Shown here in pieces: positions 8,663 through 16,554 of a stretch of DNA of 35,919 bases. The notes beneath the pieces were generated by a model. It saw only the letters and a program-made list of their open reading frames with translations. It had not been told where the DNA came from and did not search any database. A program made the position numbers and the translations under genes. The stretch comes from Pseudomonadota bacterium (GTDB lineage Bacteria > Pseudomonadota > Alphaproteobacteria > Rhizobiales > Xanthobacteraceae), in contig CAUJKG010000296.1 of NCBI GenBank assembly GCA_963205465.1, forward strand, positions 1 through 35,919, written 5' to 3'. Position 1 is the stretch's first letter, and each line of letters opens with the position of its first letter.

Positions 8663-8970
8663 CGTTGGCTTCTGCTCCTCGCGCCGGTCATACCGGCCTT
8701 ACGCAATACTCGGTCCCGTCGCCGCCGGCTGAACCCAGTGGTTGATCCTGGCAGCGATGCTACTTCCGCGCGCGCCGCGGCAGCGGGGCGTGTGAAAACT
8801 GCGTCTCAGCCTAGGGTTTGGGTCGGGCAGCTCCTTAAGAGCGCCCTATATCTTGCGATGAAAACGGGCGACTGTGGGAAATATAGCACATTTTCCCAAA
8901 AAATCAATGGTTTGCTGCAGCGCAGACATTGCAGCCGCGCAGACATGGTTACCGGCGAAAGACGCCGCTT
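8663..8970. other. Intergenic region between fdxA and carD (carD leader)
   Basis: 308 bp without a supported gene. It holds the probable carD promoter and, overlapping it, an imperfect inverted repeat with arms TGGGAAA (8875-8881) and TTTCCCA. I see no strong terminator after fdxA, so read-through from fdxA into carD is possible. The rest, GC-rich and close to carD, would be a roughly 210-nt 5' leader with no riboswitch I recognise. Confidence 0.5.
8880..8907 (-). promoter_or_regulatory. Probable sigma70-type promoter of carD
   Basis: On the minus strand the -35 is TTGATT (8907-8902), the spacer is 16 bp and the -10 is TATATT (8885-8880). An inverted repeat TGGGAAA...TTTCCCA lies over the spacer and the -10, so a repressor or autoregulator could act here. 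This is from consensus matching only. Confidence 0.55.
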
Positions 8971-9306
8971 TCAGTCGCCCTCGCCGGGCTTGTCGGAGAA
9001 ATATTGCTCCTTGCCCTCGACCCCGTCCCATTCCTTTGCGTCGGCGGGGGCGTCGCGCTTGATCGTGATGTTCGGCCACTGCTTGGCGTATTCGGCGTTG
9101 AGCGTGATCCACTTCTCAAGTCCCGGCACCGTATCGGGCTTGATCGCTTCGGCGGGGCATTCGGGTTCGCAGACGCCGCAATCGATGCACTCGTCGGGAT
9201 GAATGACGAGCATGTTCTCGCCTTCGTAGAAGCAGTCCACCGGACAGACTTCGACGCAATCCATGTACTTGCAGCGGATGCATTTGTCGTTGACGACGTA
9301 GGTCAT
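8971..9306 (-). CDS. fdxA: 7Fe ferredoxin FdxA
   Basis: 111 residues from ATG 9306; the frame runs further upstream, but those residues do not belong to the family. Cysteines at 9, 12, 17, 21, 25, 40, 43, 46 and 50 reproduce the spacing of Azotobacter ferredoxin I: one [3Fe-4S] cluster (Cys9, 17, 50) and one [4Fe-4S] cluster (Cys21, 40, 43, 46). The block CPVDCFYEG...[20 protein letters not shown] is nearly invariant in alphaproteobacterial FdxA. It is a cytoplasmic low-potential electron carrier whose physiological partner is often unknown. It lies 71 bp downstream of the S4 gene and is probably in the same operon. Confidence 0.95.
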   Translation of the reverse strand: MTYVVNDKCIRCKYMDCVEVCPVDCFYEGENMLVIHPDECIDCGVCEPECPAEAIKPDTVPGLEKWITLNAEYAKQWPNITIKRDAPADAKEWDGVEGKEQYFSDKPGEGD

Positions 9307-9377
9307 GGACGGCTCGTTCTCTTGCGTGCCGCGCAGTAGCGCAGAGGGTCGGCTTTGCCAAGCGCGGCAACCCACCG

Positions 9378-9656
9378 TCAGTGTCGCGCTTCCAGCACCT
9401 CATATGTGTCCTGCGCGGCCCTGGCGTCACCCCGGCGCGGCAATATGCCGGTGACCTTTAAGACGCGCACGCGGGCAGGAAGCGCAAGTGTCAGGATGTC
9501 GCCGGGCTTGATGGCGCGGCCGGGCTGCCCGGCACGTTCGCCGTTGACGCGGACATGGCCCGCGGAGACGAGTGCTGCCGCGAGCGTCCGGGTTTTCACG
9601 ATTCGAGCGTGCCAGATCCAGCGGTCGATCCGCTGGGAGTTCTGGCTTGCGCTCAA
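9378..9656 (-). CDS. S4-domain RNA-binding protein (Hsp15-like)
   Basis: 92 residues. The S4 fold covers about residues 8-60 ([41 protein letters not shown]), followed by the basic C-terminal extension seen in Hsp15/HslR. Family members bind structured RNA; E. coli Hsp15 recycles free 50S subunits carrying nascent chain-tRNA. The start is TTG at 9656, sharing a TTGA overlap with the stop of the helicase. A Shine-Dalgarno-like AAGGA/AAGGG lies just upstream, inside the helicase tail, so translation is probably coupled. Genetic linkage to an RNA helicase supports a role in RNA handling. Confidence 0.9.
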   Translation of the reverse strand: MSASQNSQRIDRWIWHARIVKTRTLAAALVSAGHVRVNGERAGQPGRAIKPGDILTLALPARVRVLKVTGILPRRGDARAAQDTYEVLEARH

Positions 9657-12600
9657 CCCTTGTCCTTCTTGTCCGCCTCCATGCGCTCTTTCAGCGCAAG
9701 CAGTGAAGCGAAGGGAGAGTTCGGATCCAGCGGTTTCTCCCGGCGTTCCGGCCGCGGCTTGAACTGGCTTGCGTCCTTGCGGGGCGCGCGCTCGTGACGA
9801 TGTTCCTGGCGGTCCTTGTGACGATCCTTGTTATGATCCTTGCCGCGCTTGTCGCGGCGCGGACGCTCGCGTGTTTTTTCGCCTTCCGCCGGAGTTGCGC
9901 CGTCCGCTTTCGCTTCGGCGCGTTTCTGCGGCCGCTTATGTTCGGGCTTGCGGTCGGGACGCGGACGTCCCGGACGCCAGACCTCGATCATTGCAGGTTC
10001 GGCGGATACGGGCGCGGCGGTTGGTTCCGCATCGGCAACCGGCTCCGCATCTGCGGAAATCGCGGGGGCGGCATGCGCTACGGGATCGCCTTCGGATTGC
10101 GGCGGCGTCACTTCAGCGGAAGCCGTAACCGCATCTTCTGCGACCGCGTTTTCCGCGTCCGGCGTTGCTTCGACGGCAGCTTCCGCAACCTGGACGGTCG
10201 GGGTTTCTGCCGGCGTTTCGACCGGCGCGGGGCGGCGATCCATCCGATAGCCGAGCGCTTTCAGGATGGATGCGAAGTCTTCGCCCGCGCAGCCGACCAG
10301 CGAGGTCATGCCGACGGAAACGGTGAAGCCAAAGCCGTCGATCGCGCCTTGCGGCTTCTCGCCGGGCGAGCCCGGCTTCCAGGCGATCGCTGGGCGAATG
10401 AGGTCGGCGAGACGCTCGAGGATATCGACGCGCACCGCGCGCGTACCGGCGACGCGATAGCCGGCCGCGCGATAGAGCGACTTCTGGATTTCGCGATCGT
10501 TCGGAATCGAGGTGCGGCCGGAGGAGGCGAGCGAGGGCAATTCGCTCATGCCCTTCTGCGAAAGGCCGCCATGCTTGAGCGCCCACAACAAGAGCGCCAG
10601 TTGGCGCGGCGCGGGCTTCAGGAGGGCGGGAATATAGATGTGGTAGGCGCCGAAACGGATGCCGTATTTGCGGAGCTGCCCGCGCGCTTCCTGATCGAGT
10701 CCCTTCACTTCGTCGGCGACATTGACGCGGTCGAGCACGCCGAGCGCTTCGACGAGCTGGAAGGCGACGCCGCGGGCCATGCCGTTCACGTCTTCGGCTT
10801 TGGCAAGCGCATTCAGCGGCCCGAGCAGTTTCTCGATATGTGCTTCGATCCAGCGGTCGATCCGCGCCGCGACTTTGTCGCGCGCCGGACCGGTGAGCTG
10901 CTCGTCGGCGATAAGGTGCGTGCGCGGTTTCAGCGCAACGTCGCCTGCGATCAGACGCGCGACCGGCTCGCCTTTCCAGCGCAACAGGCCATCGTTGGCG
11001 AGCACGATCCTGGCGTCGTCCGCCTTGTCGATTTCGTCAGCGCGTTTTTCGATCTCGCCGGCGAGCGCCTTCTGTGCTGCGGCCCTCAGCGCCTTTGCAT
11101 CGGGCGAACTGCCGGAAGCATCGGCGACAAACTCAAAACCCTGCAAGCGTCCGATCACGTGGCCTTCCACGATCACTTCGCCGCTTTCCTTAATTTCAGT
11201 CTCCAAGCGCGTATTCTCTCTCAGGCGCCGCATCAGCACGCTGGTGCGGCGGTCAACGAAGCGTTGGGTAAGGCGTTCATGCAGCGCGTCGGAGAGGCGG
11301 TCTTCGACCGCGCGCGTGATGCCTTGCCAGTGTTCAGGGTCGCGTAACCAGTCGGAGCGGTTGGCTGCGAAGGTCCAGGTACGCACTTGCGCGATGCGGT
11401 TTGAAAGCGTGTCGATATCGCCTTCAGGCCGGTCGGCAAGGGCCACCTGTTCGGCGATCCAGTCGGCGGGGATGGTACCCTCCCGCATCAAAAATCCATA
11501 GAGGGTGAACACCAATTCCGAATGTGCCGCAGGCGATACTTTTCGATAGTCGGGAATTTGACACACCTGCCAGAGGCGGCGGATCGCCTCCGGCGTGCGG
11601 GCCATGGACCGGACGTCGGAATCGCGCGTGGCGCGCTCCAGAATCTGCAGATCATCCGCAACCGGCGCGCGCGTAAGGCCTTCCTCGCGCGGGATGACGG
11701 CCAGGCTCGCCTCGAGAGCGGCCAGCGAGGAAAAATCGAGTTCATGGTTGCGCCACTGCAACACTTTGACGGGCTCAAAAGTGTGGGTCTCAAGCCGCTC
11801 GACCAGATCCGTCTCGAACGGGCGGCAGCGGCCGGTAGTGCCGAAGGTGCCGTCGCGTTGCGCGCGGCCGGCACGTCCCGCGATCTGCGCCATTTCGGCC
11901 GCGGATAATTGCCGGAACTGATAGCCGTCGAATTTCCGGTCGGAGGCGAAAGCGACGTGATCTACGTCAAGGTTCAGTCCCATGCCGATGGCATCGGTCG
12001 CGACCAGATAGTCGACGTCGCCGGATTGAAAGATTTCCACCTGCGCATTGCGGGTACGCGGCGAAAGTGCGCCGAGCACGACCGCAGCACCGCCGGTCTG
12101 GCGGCGGATCAGTTCGGCGATGGCGTAAACTTCGTCGGCGGAGAAGGCGACGATCGCCGAGCGGCGCGGCAGGCGCGTGAGTTTTTTCTCGCCGGCAAAG
12201 GTCAGCATCGAAAGCCGCGGCCGCTGGATCACGTCCATGCCGGGCAGGAGCTTCGTCAGAATTCCGCGCACGGTCGCGGCCCCGAGCAGCCAGGTTTCTT
12301 CGCGCCCGCGCAGGTTCAGCACGCGATCAGTGAAAAGATGGCCGCGCTCGAAATCTGCCGCGAGTTGCACTTCGTCGACCGCGATGAAGGCGACATCGAG
12401 ATCCTGCGGCATGGCTTCGACGGTCGAAACCCAGTAGCGCGGGTTCTTCGGAACGATGCGCTCTTCGCCGGTGATCAGCGCGACGTTTTCTTTGCCGACG
12501 CGTTCGACGCAGCGTTGATAGACCTCGCGCGCGAGCAGTCGCAGCGGCAGACCGATCAGCCCGCTCGAATGCGCGAGCATGCGATCGATGGCGAGATGCG

Positions 12601-12691
12601 TTTTGCCGGTGTTGGTCGGCCCTAACACCGCGGTGACGCCGCGCCCGCGGCGCGATGGATCGGAGAAAGACTTCGGAGACGTTTTCAGCAA
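9653..12691 (-). CDS. SUV3-like superfamily 2 RNA helicase with long charged C-terminal tail
   Basis: 1012 residues. Helicase motifs: Walker A GPTNTGKT (24-31), Walker B DEVQ (106-109), GAATVRG (138-144), ATDAIGMGLNLDVDHV (231-246) and motif VI QIAGRAGR (269-276). The Gx(T/S)NxGKT and DEVQ forms, and the later segment YGIRFGAYHIYIPALLKPAPR, match the mitochondrial SUV3 degradosome helicase and its alphaproteobacterial relatives. From about residue 830 the protein becomes Ala/Pro/Glu-rich and then strongly Lys/Arg/His-rich, ending in DPNSPFASLLALKERM. The disordered basic tail likely binds RNA or partners. The start is TTG 12691; an in-frame stop at 12707-12709 leaves little alternative. It leads the operon with the S4 gene and fdxA. 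The role in RNA decay is inferred from the family. Confidence 0.88.
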   Translation of the reverse strand: MLKTSPKSFSDPSRRGRGVTAVLGPTNTGKTHLAIDRMLAHSSGLIGLPLRLLAREVYQRCVERVGKENVALITGEERIVPKNPRYWVSTVEAMPQDLDVAFIAVDEVQLAADFERGHLFTDRVLNLRGREETWLLGAATVRGILTKLLPGMDVIQRPRLSMLTFAGEKKLTRLPRRSAIVAFSADEVYAIAELIRRQTGGAAVVLGALSPRTRNAQVEIFQSGDVDYLVATDAIGMGLNLDVDHVAFASDRKFDGYQFRQLSAAEMAQIAGRAGRAQRDGTFGTTGRCRPFETDLVERLETHTFEPVKVLQWRNHELDFSSLAALEASLAVIPREEGLTRAPVADDLQILERATRDSDVRSMARTPEAIRRLWQVCQIPDYRKVSPAAHSELVFTLYGFLMREGTIPADWIAEQVALADRPEGDIDTLSNRIAQVRTWTFAANRSDWLRDPEHWQGITRAVEDRLSDALHERLTQRFVDRRTSVLMRRLRENTRLETEIKESGEVIVEGHVIGRLQGFEFVADASGSSPDAKALRAAAQKALAGEIEKRADEIDKADDARIVLANDGLLRWKGEPVARLIAGDVALKPRTHLIADEQLTGPARDKVAARIDRWIEAHIEKLLGPLNALAKAEDVNGMARGVAFQLVEALGVLDRVNVADEVKGLDQEARGQLRKYGIRFGAYHIYIPALLKPAPRQLALLLWALKHGGLSQKGMSELPSLASSGRTSIPNDREIQKSLYRAAGYRVAGTRAVRVDILERLADLIRPAIAWKPGSPGEKPQGAIDGFGFTVSVGMTSLVGCAGEDFASILKALGYRMDRRPAPVETPAETPTVQVAEAAVEATPDAENAVAEDAVTASAEVTPPQSEGDPVAHAAPAISADAEPVADAEPTAAPVSAEPAMIEVWRPGRPRPDRKPEHKRPQKRAEAKADGATPAEGEKTRERPRRDKRGKDHNKDRHKDRQEHRHERAPRKDASQFKPRPERREKPLDPNSPFASLLALKERMEADKKDKG

Positions 12692-12767
12692 GGCGTTGGG
12701 CCTGAATTCCTACGCAAGATGTACCGTTTCGTTACAAGTTGAAGCGATTTTTCCGCACTCCGTTAAG

Positions 12768-12810
12768 AATTGGAACGCGCCTGGAACGAATCGCGCCCGA
12801 ATCACTGACT
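12768..12810. repeat. Duplicated 43-bp element, copy 1
   Basis: Starts AATTGGAACG. It contains TGGAACG twice, 11 bp apart (12771, 12782), and CGAATC twice, 11 bp apart (12787, 12798). About 38 of 42 bases match copy 2, which is 255 bp away in the same orientation. It lies about 77 bp upstream of the helicase start. Confidence 0.75.
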
Positions 12811-13022
12811 ACGCTTGGTTTCCGGCTTCGTTCACGCTGCATGTAGTCGCTTCCAGACGATCTGCCACAAATTTGCGGATTGATGGAATGGCTTCCGTCA
12901 CGTTCGCTTCGCGATGAGGTTAATTTTCGCGTCGGCACAACGGCGATTCAGCCTTGAGTCTCATGCCTTTGCATTGTCCTCTTTTGCGACAATCTTAATT
13001 CGAATTCGACGCAAAGGGTAAC

Positions 13023-13065
13023 AATTGGAACGAGTCTGGAACGAATCGCGTCCGAATCGCTGACT
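13023..13065. repeat. Duplicated 43-bp element, copy 2
   Basis: Same internal 11-bp phasing as copy 1: TGGAACG at 13026 and 13037, CGAATC at 13042 and 13053. It additionally has CGAGTC and GACTCG at the outer ends, giving four GANTC sites within 35 bp. Confidence 0.75.
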
Positions 13066-13137
13066 CGGGCATGTTTCGAGATTTGTTCTCACCACAGATC
13101 GTGTATCGAATGGCGCCGCGCACCAAATGAGCGCCGC

Positions 13138-13166
13138 AAAAAATCCATCGCCGGCTGTGGTGGCGA
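13138..13166 (-). terminator. Weak terminator downstream of the DUF3108 pair
   Basis: On the minus strand a 5-bp stem TCGCC/GGCGA (13166-13148) is followed by TGGATTTTTT. The stem is short, so the call is tentative, but the position 35-60 bp after the 13200 stop is right. Confidence 0.4.
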
Positions 13167-13199
13167 AAAGTCTTTAACGGCGTCTGGTTAGGGCTGCAC

Positions 13200-14000
13200 T
13201 TAGCGGGTGCTGGTGCGGAAGCGCTTGGCTTCCACAACGAAAGTGCCGATCGGAGTGGAGACCGAAGCCTTGATCGGAGCGAGTGCGCGCGTACCGGCCA
13301 CGGGGGCCAGCCACACGAACATGTTTCGGTTCTCAGCCATCTGCTTTATCGCCGCGCCTTCCGGGTGGTGACCCGCGATCGGAACATAACGTACCTGGCA
13401 GACCAGCGTCGGGCCTTGGTATCCATCCGTTTTTGTCGCGGCTTGGTCGGTTTTGAGATAGGACAGCACCAGGTTGAAGCGATAGCGCCCGTCGAAAATC
13501 GGCAGCGTGCGGTTGCAGGATTCGGGGCTGAGCACGTCGCCTTTCGACACCAGCGCCAGCATGGCGCTCATCGGATCGACGACATTGGTGCGCGTCTCGT
13601 TTGTAATCGGAACGCGCTTATTGTCGGGATCACGTTGCGGTGGATCGATCGAATATCCTTTCGCAAACCCGTTGACGACGCTCAGTTCGATTTTCTGCTC
13701 GCGCCGGCTGGTATTGAGAAGGCCAGAAAAAACACTGGCGGTTATGCGATTGCCTTTGAACGTACCGCGCACGCTCATCGAACCCGCTCCCTTCGAAAGC
13801 AAACGGATGAGGCCCGAAGTCTTGCCGCTACCCGACGCGACGAAGCCGGATTCGGTCAACTCGACCGTCACTTCGGCGCGTCCGACCGGGATTCCGGTGA
13901 GGTACACTGAATAGGCAGCGTCCAGCTGGGTAGTCTGGGCGAATGCAACGCTGGTGCTCGCAGCCACAAGCAGGATGGCAAGGGCGGCGATGCGGCGCAT
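13200..14000 (-). CDS. DUF3108 exported protein, paralogue 2 of a tandem pair
   Basis: 266 residues with a signal peptide (ALAILLVAASTSVAFAQ, cleavage after about residue 21). The mature part starts LDAAYSVYLTGIPVGRAEVTVEL, a beta-rich segment typical of DUF3108 periplasmic proteins. Shared landmarks with the upstream neighbour include SCNRTLPIFDGRYRF, KTDGYQGPTLVCQVRYVPIAGH and the C-terminal KRFRTSTR. The function of the family is not established; membership suggests an envelope role. The start ATG 14000 is 2 bp after the stop of the paralogue, so they form one transcription unit. A weak terminator follows. Confidence 0.85.
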   Translation of the reverse strand: MRRIAALAILLVAASTSVAFAQTTQLDAAYSVYLTGIPVGRAEVTVELTESGFVASGSGKTSGLIRLLSKGAGSMSVRGTFKGNRITASVFSGLLNTSRREQKIELSVVNGFAKGYSIDPPQRDPDNKRVPITNETRTNVVDPMSAMLALVSKGDVLSPESCNRTLPIFDGRYRFNLVLSYLKTDQAATKTDGYQGPTLVCQVRYVPIAGHHPEGAAIKQMAENRNMFVWLAPVAGTRALAPIKASVSTPIGTFVVEAKRFRTSTR

Positions 14001-14002
14001 CT

Positions 14003-14809
14003 TCAGCGGGGCGTGGTGCGGAAGCGCGTTGCTTCCACCACCATGGTGCCAATGCCGGTCGCGATCGAAACCTTGATCGGCACCAGCACGCGGGTGCCGG
14101 CGACGGGTGCGAGCGACACGAAGAGTTCGCGGTTTTTCGCGAGTTGCTGCACCTGCGGACGATCCGTCCGGTGACCGGCGATCGGAATATAGCGCGCCTG
14201 ACAGACAAGAATCGGACCCTGATAGCCGTCAGTCTTTTTGGGCGCCTGTTCGGTGCGCAGATAGGTCAGTTCGACATCGTAGCGGAAGCGCGCGTCGAAA
14301 ATCGGAATCGTGCGGTTGCAGGATGCGGGGTTCAGCACGTCACCCTGTGTTGCGACGAGCATCAGGCCCGCGCTCAAGGGGTCGACTACATTCGTGCGTG
14401 CGGCCTGTGTGATCGGTACGCGATTGACGTCCAGATCTTTCGGCGGCGGCAGTACCGAAAATTCCTTGGCGAAGCCGTTTTCGACGCTGATCTCGACCTT
14501 CTCGCTGCGCTCGCTGGTATTCGACTGCGTCGAAAATACGCTCGAAATCACCCGGGTGCCCTGGAACGAGCCGCGGACGGTGGAAGTGCCTTCGCCTTTC
14601 GCGATCATCCGCACCAGGCCGGTGAATTTGGCTGTGCCGGCGGCGGCAAAGCCCGCTTCGTTCAGATCGAGGATGACGGCGCCCTGGCCGATGGGGATGC
14701 CCGCAAGGTGGATGGAGTAGGCCGCATCCAGCCTGGTCTGCTGGGCGGACGCACCATAGGTGCTCGCCGCCAGAAGCAGCGCGGCAACGGAGAGGGCGGA
14801 GCGGGGCAT
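14003..14809 (-). CDS. DUF3108 exported protein, paralogue 1 of a tandem pair
   Basis: 268 residues from ATG 14809. A longer frame to 14866 is unlikely, because a TATGAT -10 element (14867-14862) lies within it and the signal peptide (SALSVAALLLAASTYGASAQ) begins only at 14809. The sequence is colinear with the neighbour along its whole length (LDAAYSIHLAGIPIGQGAV, TNVVDPLSAGLMLV, SCNRTIPIFDARFRYDVELTYL, YQGPILVCQARYIPIAGH), showing a tandem duplication. Two conserved cysteines (in SCNRT and LVCQ) could form a disulfide in the periplasm. The function is unknown. It is the first gene of the pair and is divergent from rpmB. Confidence 0.85.
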   Translation of the reverse strand: MPRSALSVAALLLAASTYGASAQQTRLDAAYSIHLAGIPIGQGAVILDLNEAGFAAAGTAKFTGLVRMIAKGEGTSTVRGSFQGTRVISSVFSTQSNTSERSEKVEISVENGFAKEFSVLPPPKDLDVNRVPITQAARTNVVDPLSAGLMLVATQGDVLNPASCNRTIPIFDARFRYDVELTYLRTEQAPKKTDGYQGPILVCQARYIPIAGHRTDRPQVQQLAKNRELFVSLAPVAGTRVLVPIKVSIATGIGTMVVEATRFRTTPR

Positions 14810-14861
14810 GGACGAATTTCTTCCCGGTCTTTTGGTCCGAAGGACCGATTCAGTGGGGAGA

Positions 14862-14867
14862 ATCATA
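14862..14867 (-). promoter_or_regulatory. Possible -10 element for the DUF3108 pair
   Basis: TATGAT on the minus strand, 53 bp before the chosen start. I could not find a convincing -35. The leader would carry a small hairpin (GGTCC/GGACC, about 14834-14846). Confidence 0.35.
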
Positions 14868-14974
14868 GCAAAAACCGTCTGATCCGGGCGGATTCGAAGC
14901 AGTTCCCGGTAATCGAGCAGGTGGGATGGCTTTGCGTCTTAACTGTGGCTCGAAAACTCCGTTCGAGGCTTCGC

Positions 14975-15003
14975 TTGACGCCTTTCGGGCCCGTCACTAT
15001 GGA
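14975..15003 (+). promoter_or_regulatory. Sigma70-type promoter of rpmB
   Basis: The -35 TTGACG (14975-14980), a 17-bp spacer and the -10 TATGGA (14998-15003) predict a start near 15010, about 75 nt before the rpmB start codon. It also rules out the longer rpmB frame that begins at 14926. Confidence 0.75.
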
Positions 15004-15084
15004 GATGCCTCGCTTTTTACCCCTTTAGAGGCGGCGCGGGTTCCAGAACCCGGCGGATCGCCTTCGACTGCAAGGATTTTGACG

Positions 15085-15375
15085 ATGTCTCGCCGCTGCG
15101 AACTGACCGGCAAGGGTGTCCTCGTGGGCAACAAGGTCAGCCATTCCAACATCAAGACCAAGCGCCGTTTCCTGCCGAATCTCGTGAACGTCACGATGCA
15201 GAGCGAAACGCTGAAGCAGGATGTGCGGTTGCGCGTGAGCGCCAATGCGCTGAAGTCGGTCGACCACAATGGTGGGCTCGACGCGTTTCTGGTCAAAGCC
15301 CGCGACGAGAACCTGTCCTCGCGCGTGCTGCTTCTGAAGAAGAAGATCAAGAAGAAGCTCGCCGAAGCCAGCTAA
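15085..15375 (+). CDS. rpmB: 50S ribosomal protein L28
   Basis: 96 residues from ATG 15085, preceded by AAGGA at 15072-15076. The N-terminus [20 protein letters not shown] is the L28 signature, followed by [13 protein letters not shown] and a basic C-terminus ([15 protein letters not shown]). The longer alphaproteobacterial form (about 97-102 aa, against 78 in E. coli) fits. L28 is a late-assembly large-subunit protein near the E site. The gene is monocistronic, with a consensus promoter and its own terminator. Confidence 0.97.
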   Translation: MSRRCELTGKGVLVGNKVSHSNIKTKRRFLPNLVNVTMQSETLKQDVRLRVSANALKSVDHNGGLDAFLVKARDENLSSRVLLLKKKIKKKLAEAS

Positions 15376-15397
15376 GATTTCTGCAAATACGTTTCTG

Positions 15398-15429
15398 AAA
15401 AACCCGCCTTTCAACGGCGGGTTTTTTAT
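15398..15429 (+). terminator. Rho-independent terminator of rpmB
   Basis: GC stem CCCGCC (15403-15408) with GGCGGG (15416-15421), extended by flanking A and T runs (15398-15402, 15422-15427), 7-nt loop, ending TTTTTTATT. The A-rich left side may also let it work weakly on the minus strand. Confidence 0.9.
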
Positions 15430-15437
15430 TGCGGCCA

Positions 15438-15486
15438 GAGCATGATCCCGAAAAATGCGAAGCGGTTTTCGGAAATGATCATGCTC
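15438..15486. repeat. Short palindromic repeat (GAGCATGATC type)
   Basis: Begins GAGCATGATC and ends GATCATGCTC, with inner arms CCGAAAA and TTTTCGG, so the 49-bp unit is a near-perfect long palindrome. Dispersed elements with these ends are common between genes in Bradyrhizobium-like genomes. A related copy is at 28963. Confidence 0.8.
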
Positions 15487-15534
15487 AACCAAACAGGCAA
15501 GCGACGAGTCTGCTCCAACGCGCTCAATCAGACT

Positions 15535-16554
15535 CTATTGCGGCCAGACGAAGCGCAACAGCACGGTGCGCTGGAAGAAATTGAAATTGTTGTCGGAAAT
15601 CAGCGTCAGCAGGATTTCCCCGGTGGGGCCGCGCGTAATGGCGAGCGCTTCCATGTTGTCGATGTCGTATCCGGAATCGGCTTCCAGGAGCACCTTGCCG
15701 TCAACGATGGCGCCGGGACGGATCTCGCCGAGCGGGATCGCGCGCAGGCGCAGATGGATGCCGGTCAGGAAGCGAAAGTAACGCTCCAGAATGACGAGAT
15801 GGCCGGAGGGTGAGATCGCCGCGTCGCTCACTTCGAAAAGATCGGTGCGGCGAACCGCGAAGCTGCCGGGCGTCGCGCCGCCGATGATGAAGGCGATGAG
15901 ATTGCCGTTTTCATCGAGTCCGCGCTCGGAGATCGCGAGCAGGCTCCCCGAGAGCGGCAATCCTTTTGGCACGAAGGCGAGCGCCTCCAGGCCCTGATTG
16001 AACGGCAGCTTGCGGATGCCGTTCGGCGTCTGGATCGGGATGCCGCGTGCACTCAGTCCATCGGCGTGAAGCCGGTATCGCAGAATCCGGTTCGCTCGTT
16101 CGATGCCGACATAAAGCGTGTCGCCGTCCGCGGTCAGCGACTCGGTGTCGAACCACTTGCGCGATGTGAGCGTGCGGCCGTCGGGCCCGCGCATCGGCGC
16201 CATCTCCGCATTTTCGATGCCGGTGATCCGGTTGCCGTCGAGCGTAAAGGTGCCGCGCAGCCAGTAGCCGCGATCCGAATGGGCAACGAAGTTTTTGCCG
16301 TCGGGCAAGATCAGTAGCCCGGAAATGCCGCCGAAATGCTTGAACTTCGATTGCAGGACGAGGCCGCCCACGAATTCGAGTTCGCCGAAACGTCGAGCGT
16401 CCGCATTGCGACGGTCGAAAGCGGTAATGGGGCGGGCTTCGATCTCGATCTGCTCGACGCCGGTATTTTCCTGCGCCTGCGGTGCAGGGCTAAATGCAAA
16501 AAACGCTGTCGCGAAGCAGACCGCCGCAAAGAGTCGTAAGCGACGCTCGATCAA
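15535..16554 (-). CDS. Exported phytase-like esterase domain protein (PF13449 type)
   Basis: 339 residues. The N-terminal signal peptide ([20 protein letters not shown]) points to the periplasm. The mature part reads as a beta-propeller: repeated strands such as [52 protein letters not shown] and [11 protein letters not shown] match the family annotated as esterase-like activity of phytase. Activity is not proven for most members. The start is TTG 16554, giving a TTGA overlap with the cobT stop; no strong ribosome site is visible, so translation is probably coupled to cobT. Placement next to cobT and rpmB is, as far as I know, common in Bradyrhizobium relatives, with no known functional link. 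Confidence 0.82.
   Translation of the reverse strand: MIERRLRLFAAVCFATAFFAFSPAPQAQENTGVEQIEIEARPITAFDRRNADARRFGELEFVGGLVLQSKFKHFGGISGLLILPDGKNFVAHSDRGYWLRGTFTLDGNRITGIENAEMAPMRGPDGRTLTSRKWFDTESLTADGDTLYVGIERANRILRYRLHADGLSARGIPIQTPNGIRKLPFNQGLEALAFVPKGLPLSGSLLAISERGLDENGNLIAFIIGGATPGSFAVRRTDLFEVSDAAISPSGHLVILERYFRFLTGIHLRLRAIPLGEIRPGAIVDGKVLLEADSGYDIDNMEALAITRGPTGEILLTLISDNNFNFFQRTVLLRFVWPQ

Larger units (their letters stand above)
12692..13199. other. 508-bp non-coding region rich in GANTC sites, upstream of the helicase operon
   Basis: No frame here looks like a real gene. The stretch is less GC-rich than its surroundings. It holds two copies of a 43-bp element (12768-12810 and 13023-13065) and eight GANTC sites at 12788, 12799, 12945, 12956, 13032, 13043, 13054 and 13062, where about one is expected by chance. 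It must contain the helicase promoter (minus strand) and the end of the DUF3108 transcript. I see no DnaA-box cluster. Confidence 0.6.

Noticed and set aside
12772-13052. GGAAC motifs in the 43-bp element read as -35 boxes of EcfG stress promoters
   Set aside because: A proper CGTT at 16-17 bp is missing (the best is CGTC in one copy, nothing in the other), and no plus-strand gene follows.
12692-13199. Possible replication origin, because of GANTC clustering and lower GC
   Set aside because: I found no DnaA-box cluster (TTATCCACA-like), no obvious AT-rich unwinding stretch, and none of the usual neighbours such as hemE or dnaA.
14926-15084. N-terminal extension of rpmB from ATG 14926
   Set aside because: A consensus promoter sits inside it, and L28 begins at the [11 protein letters not shown] segment with a good ribosome site.
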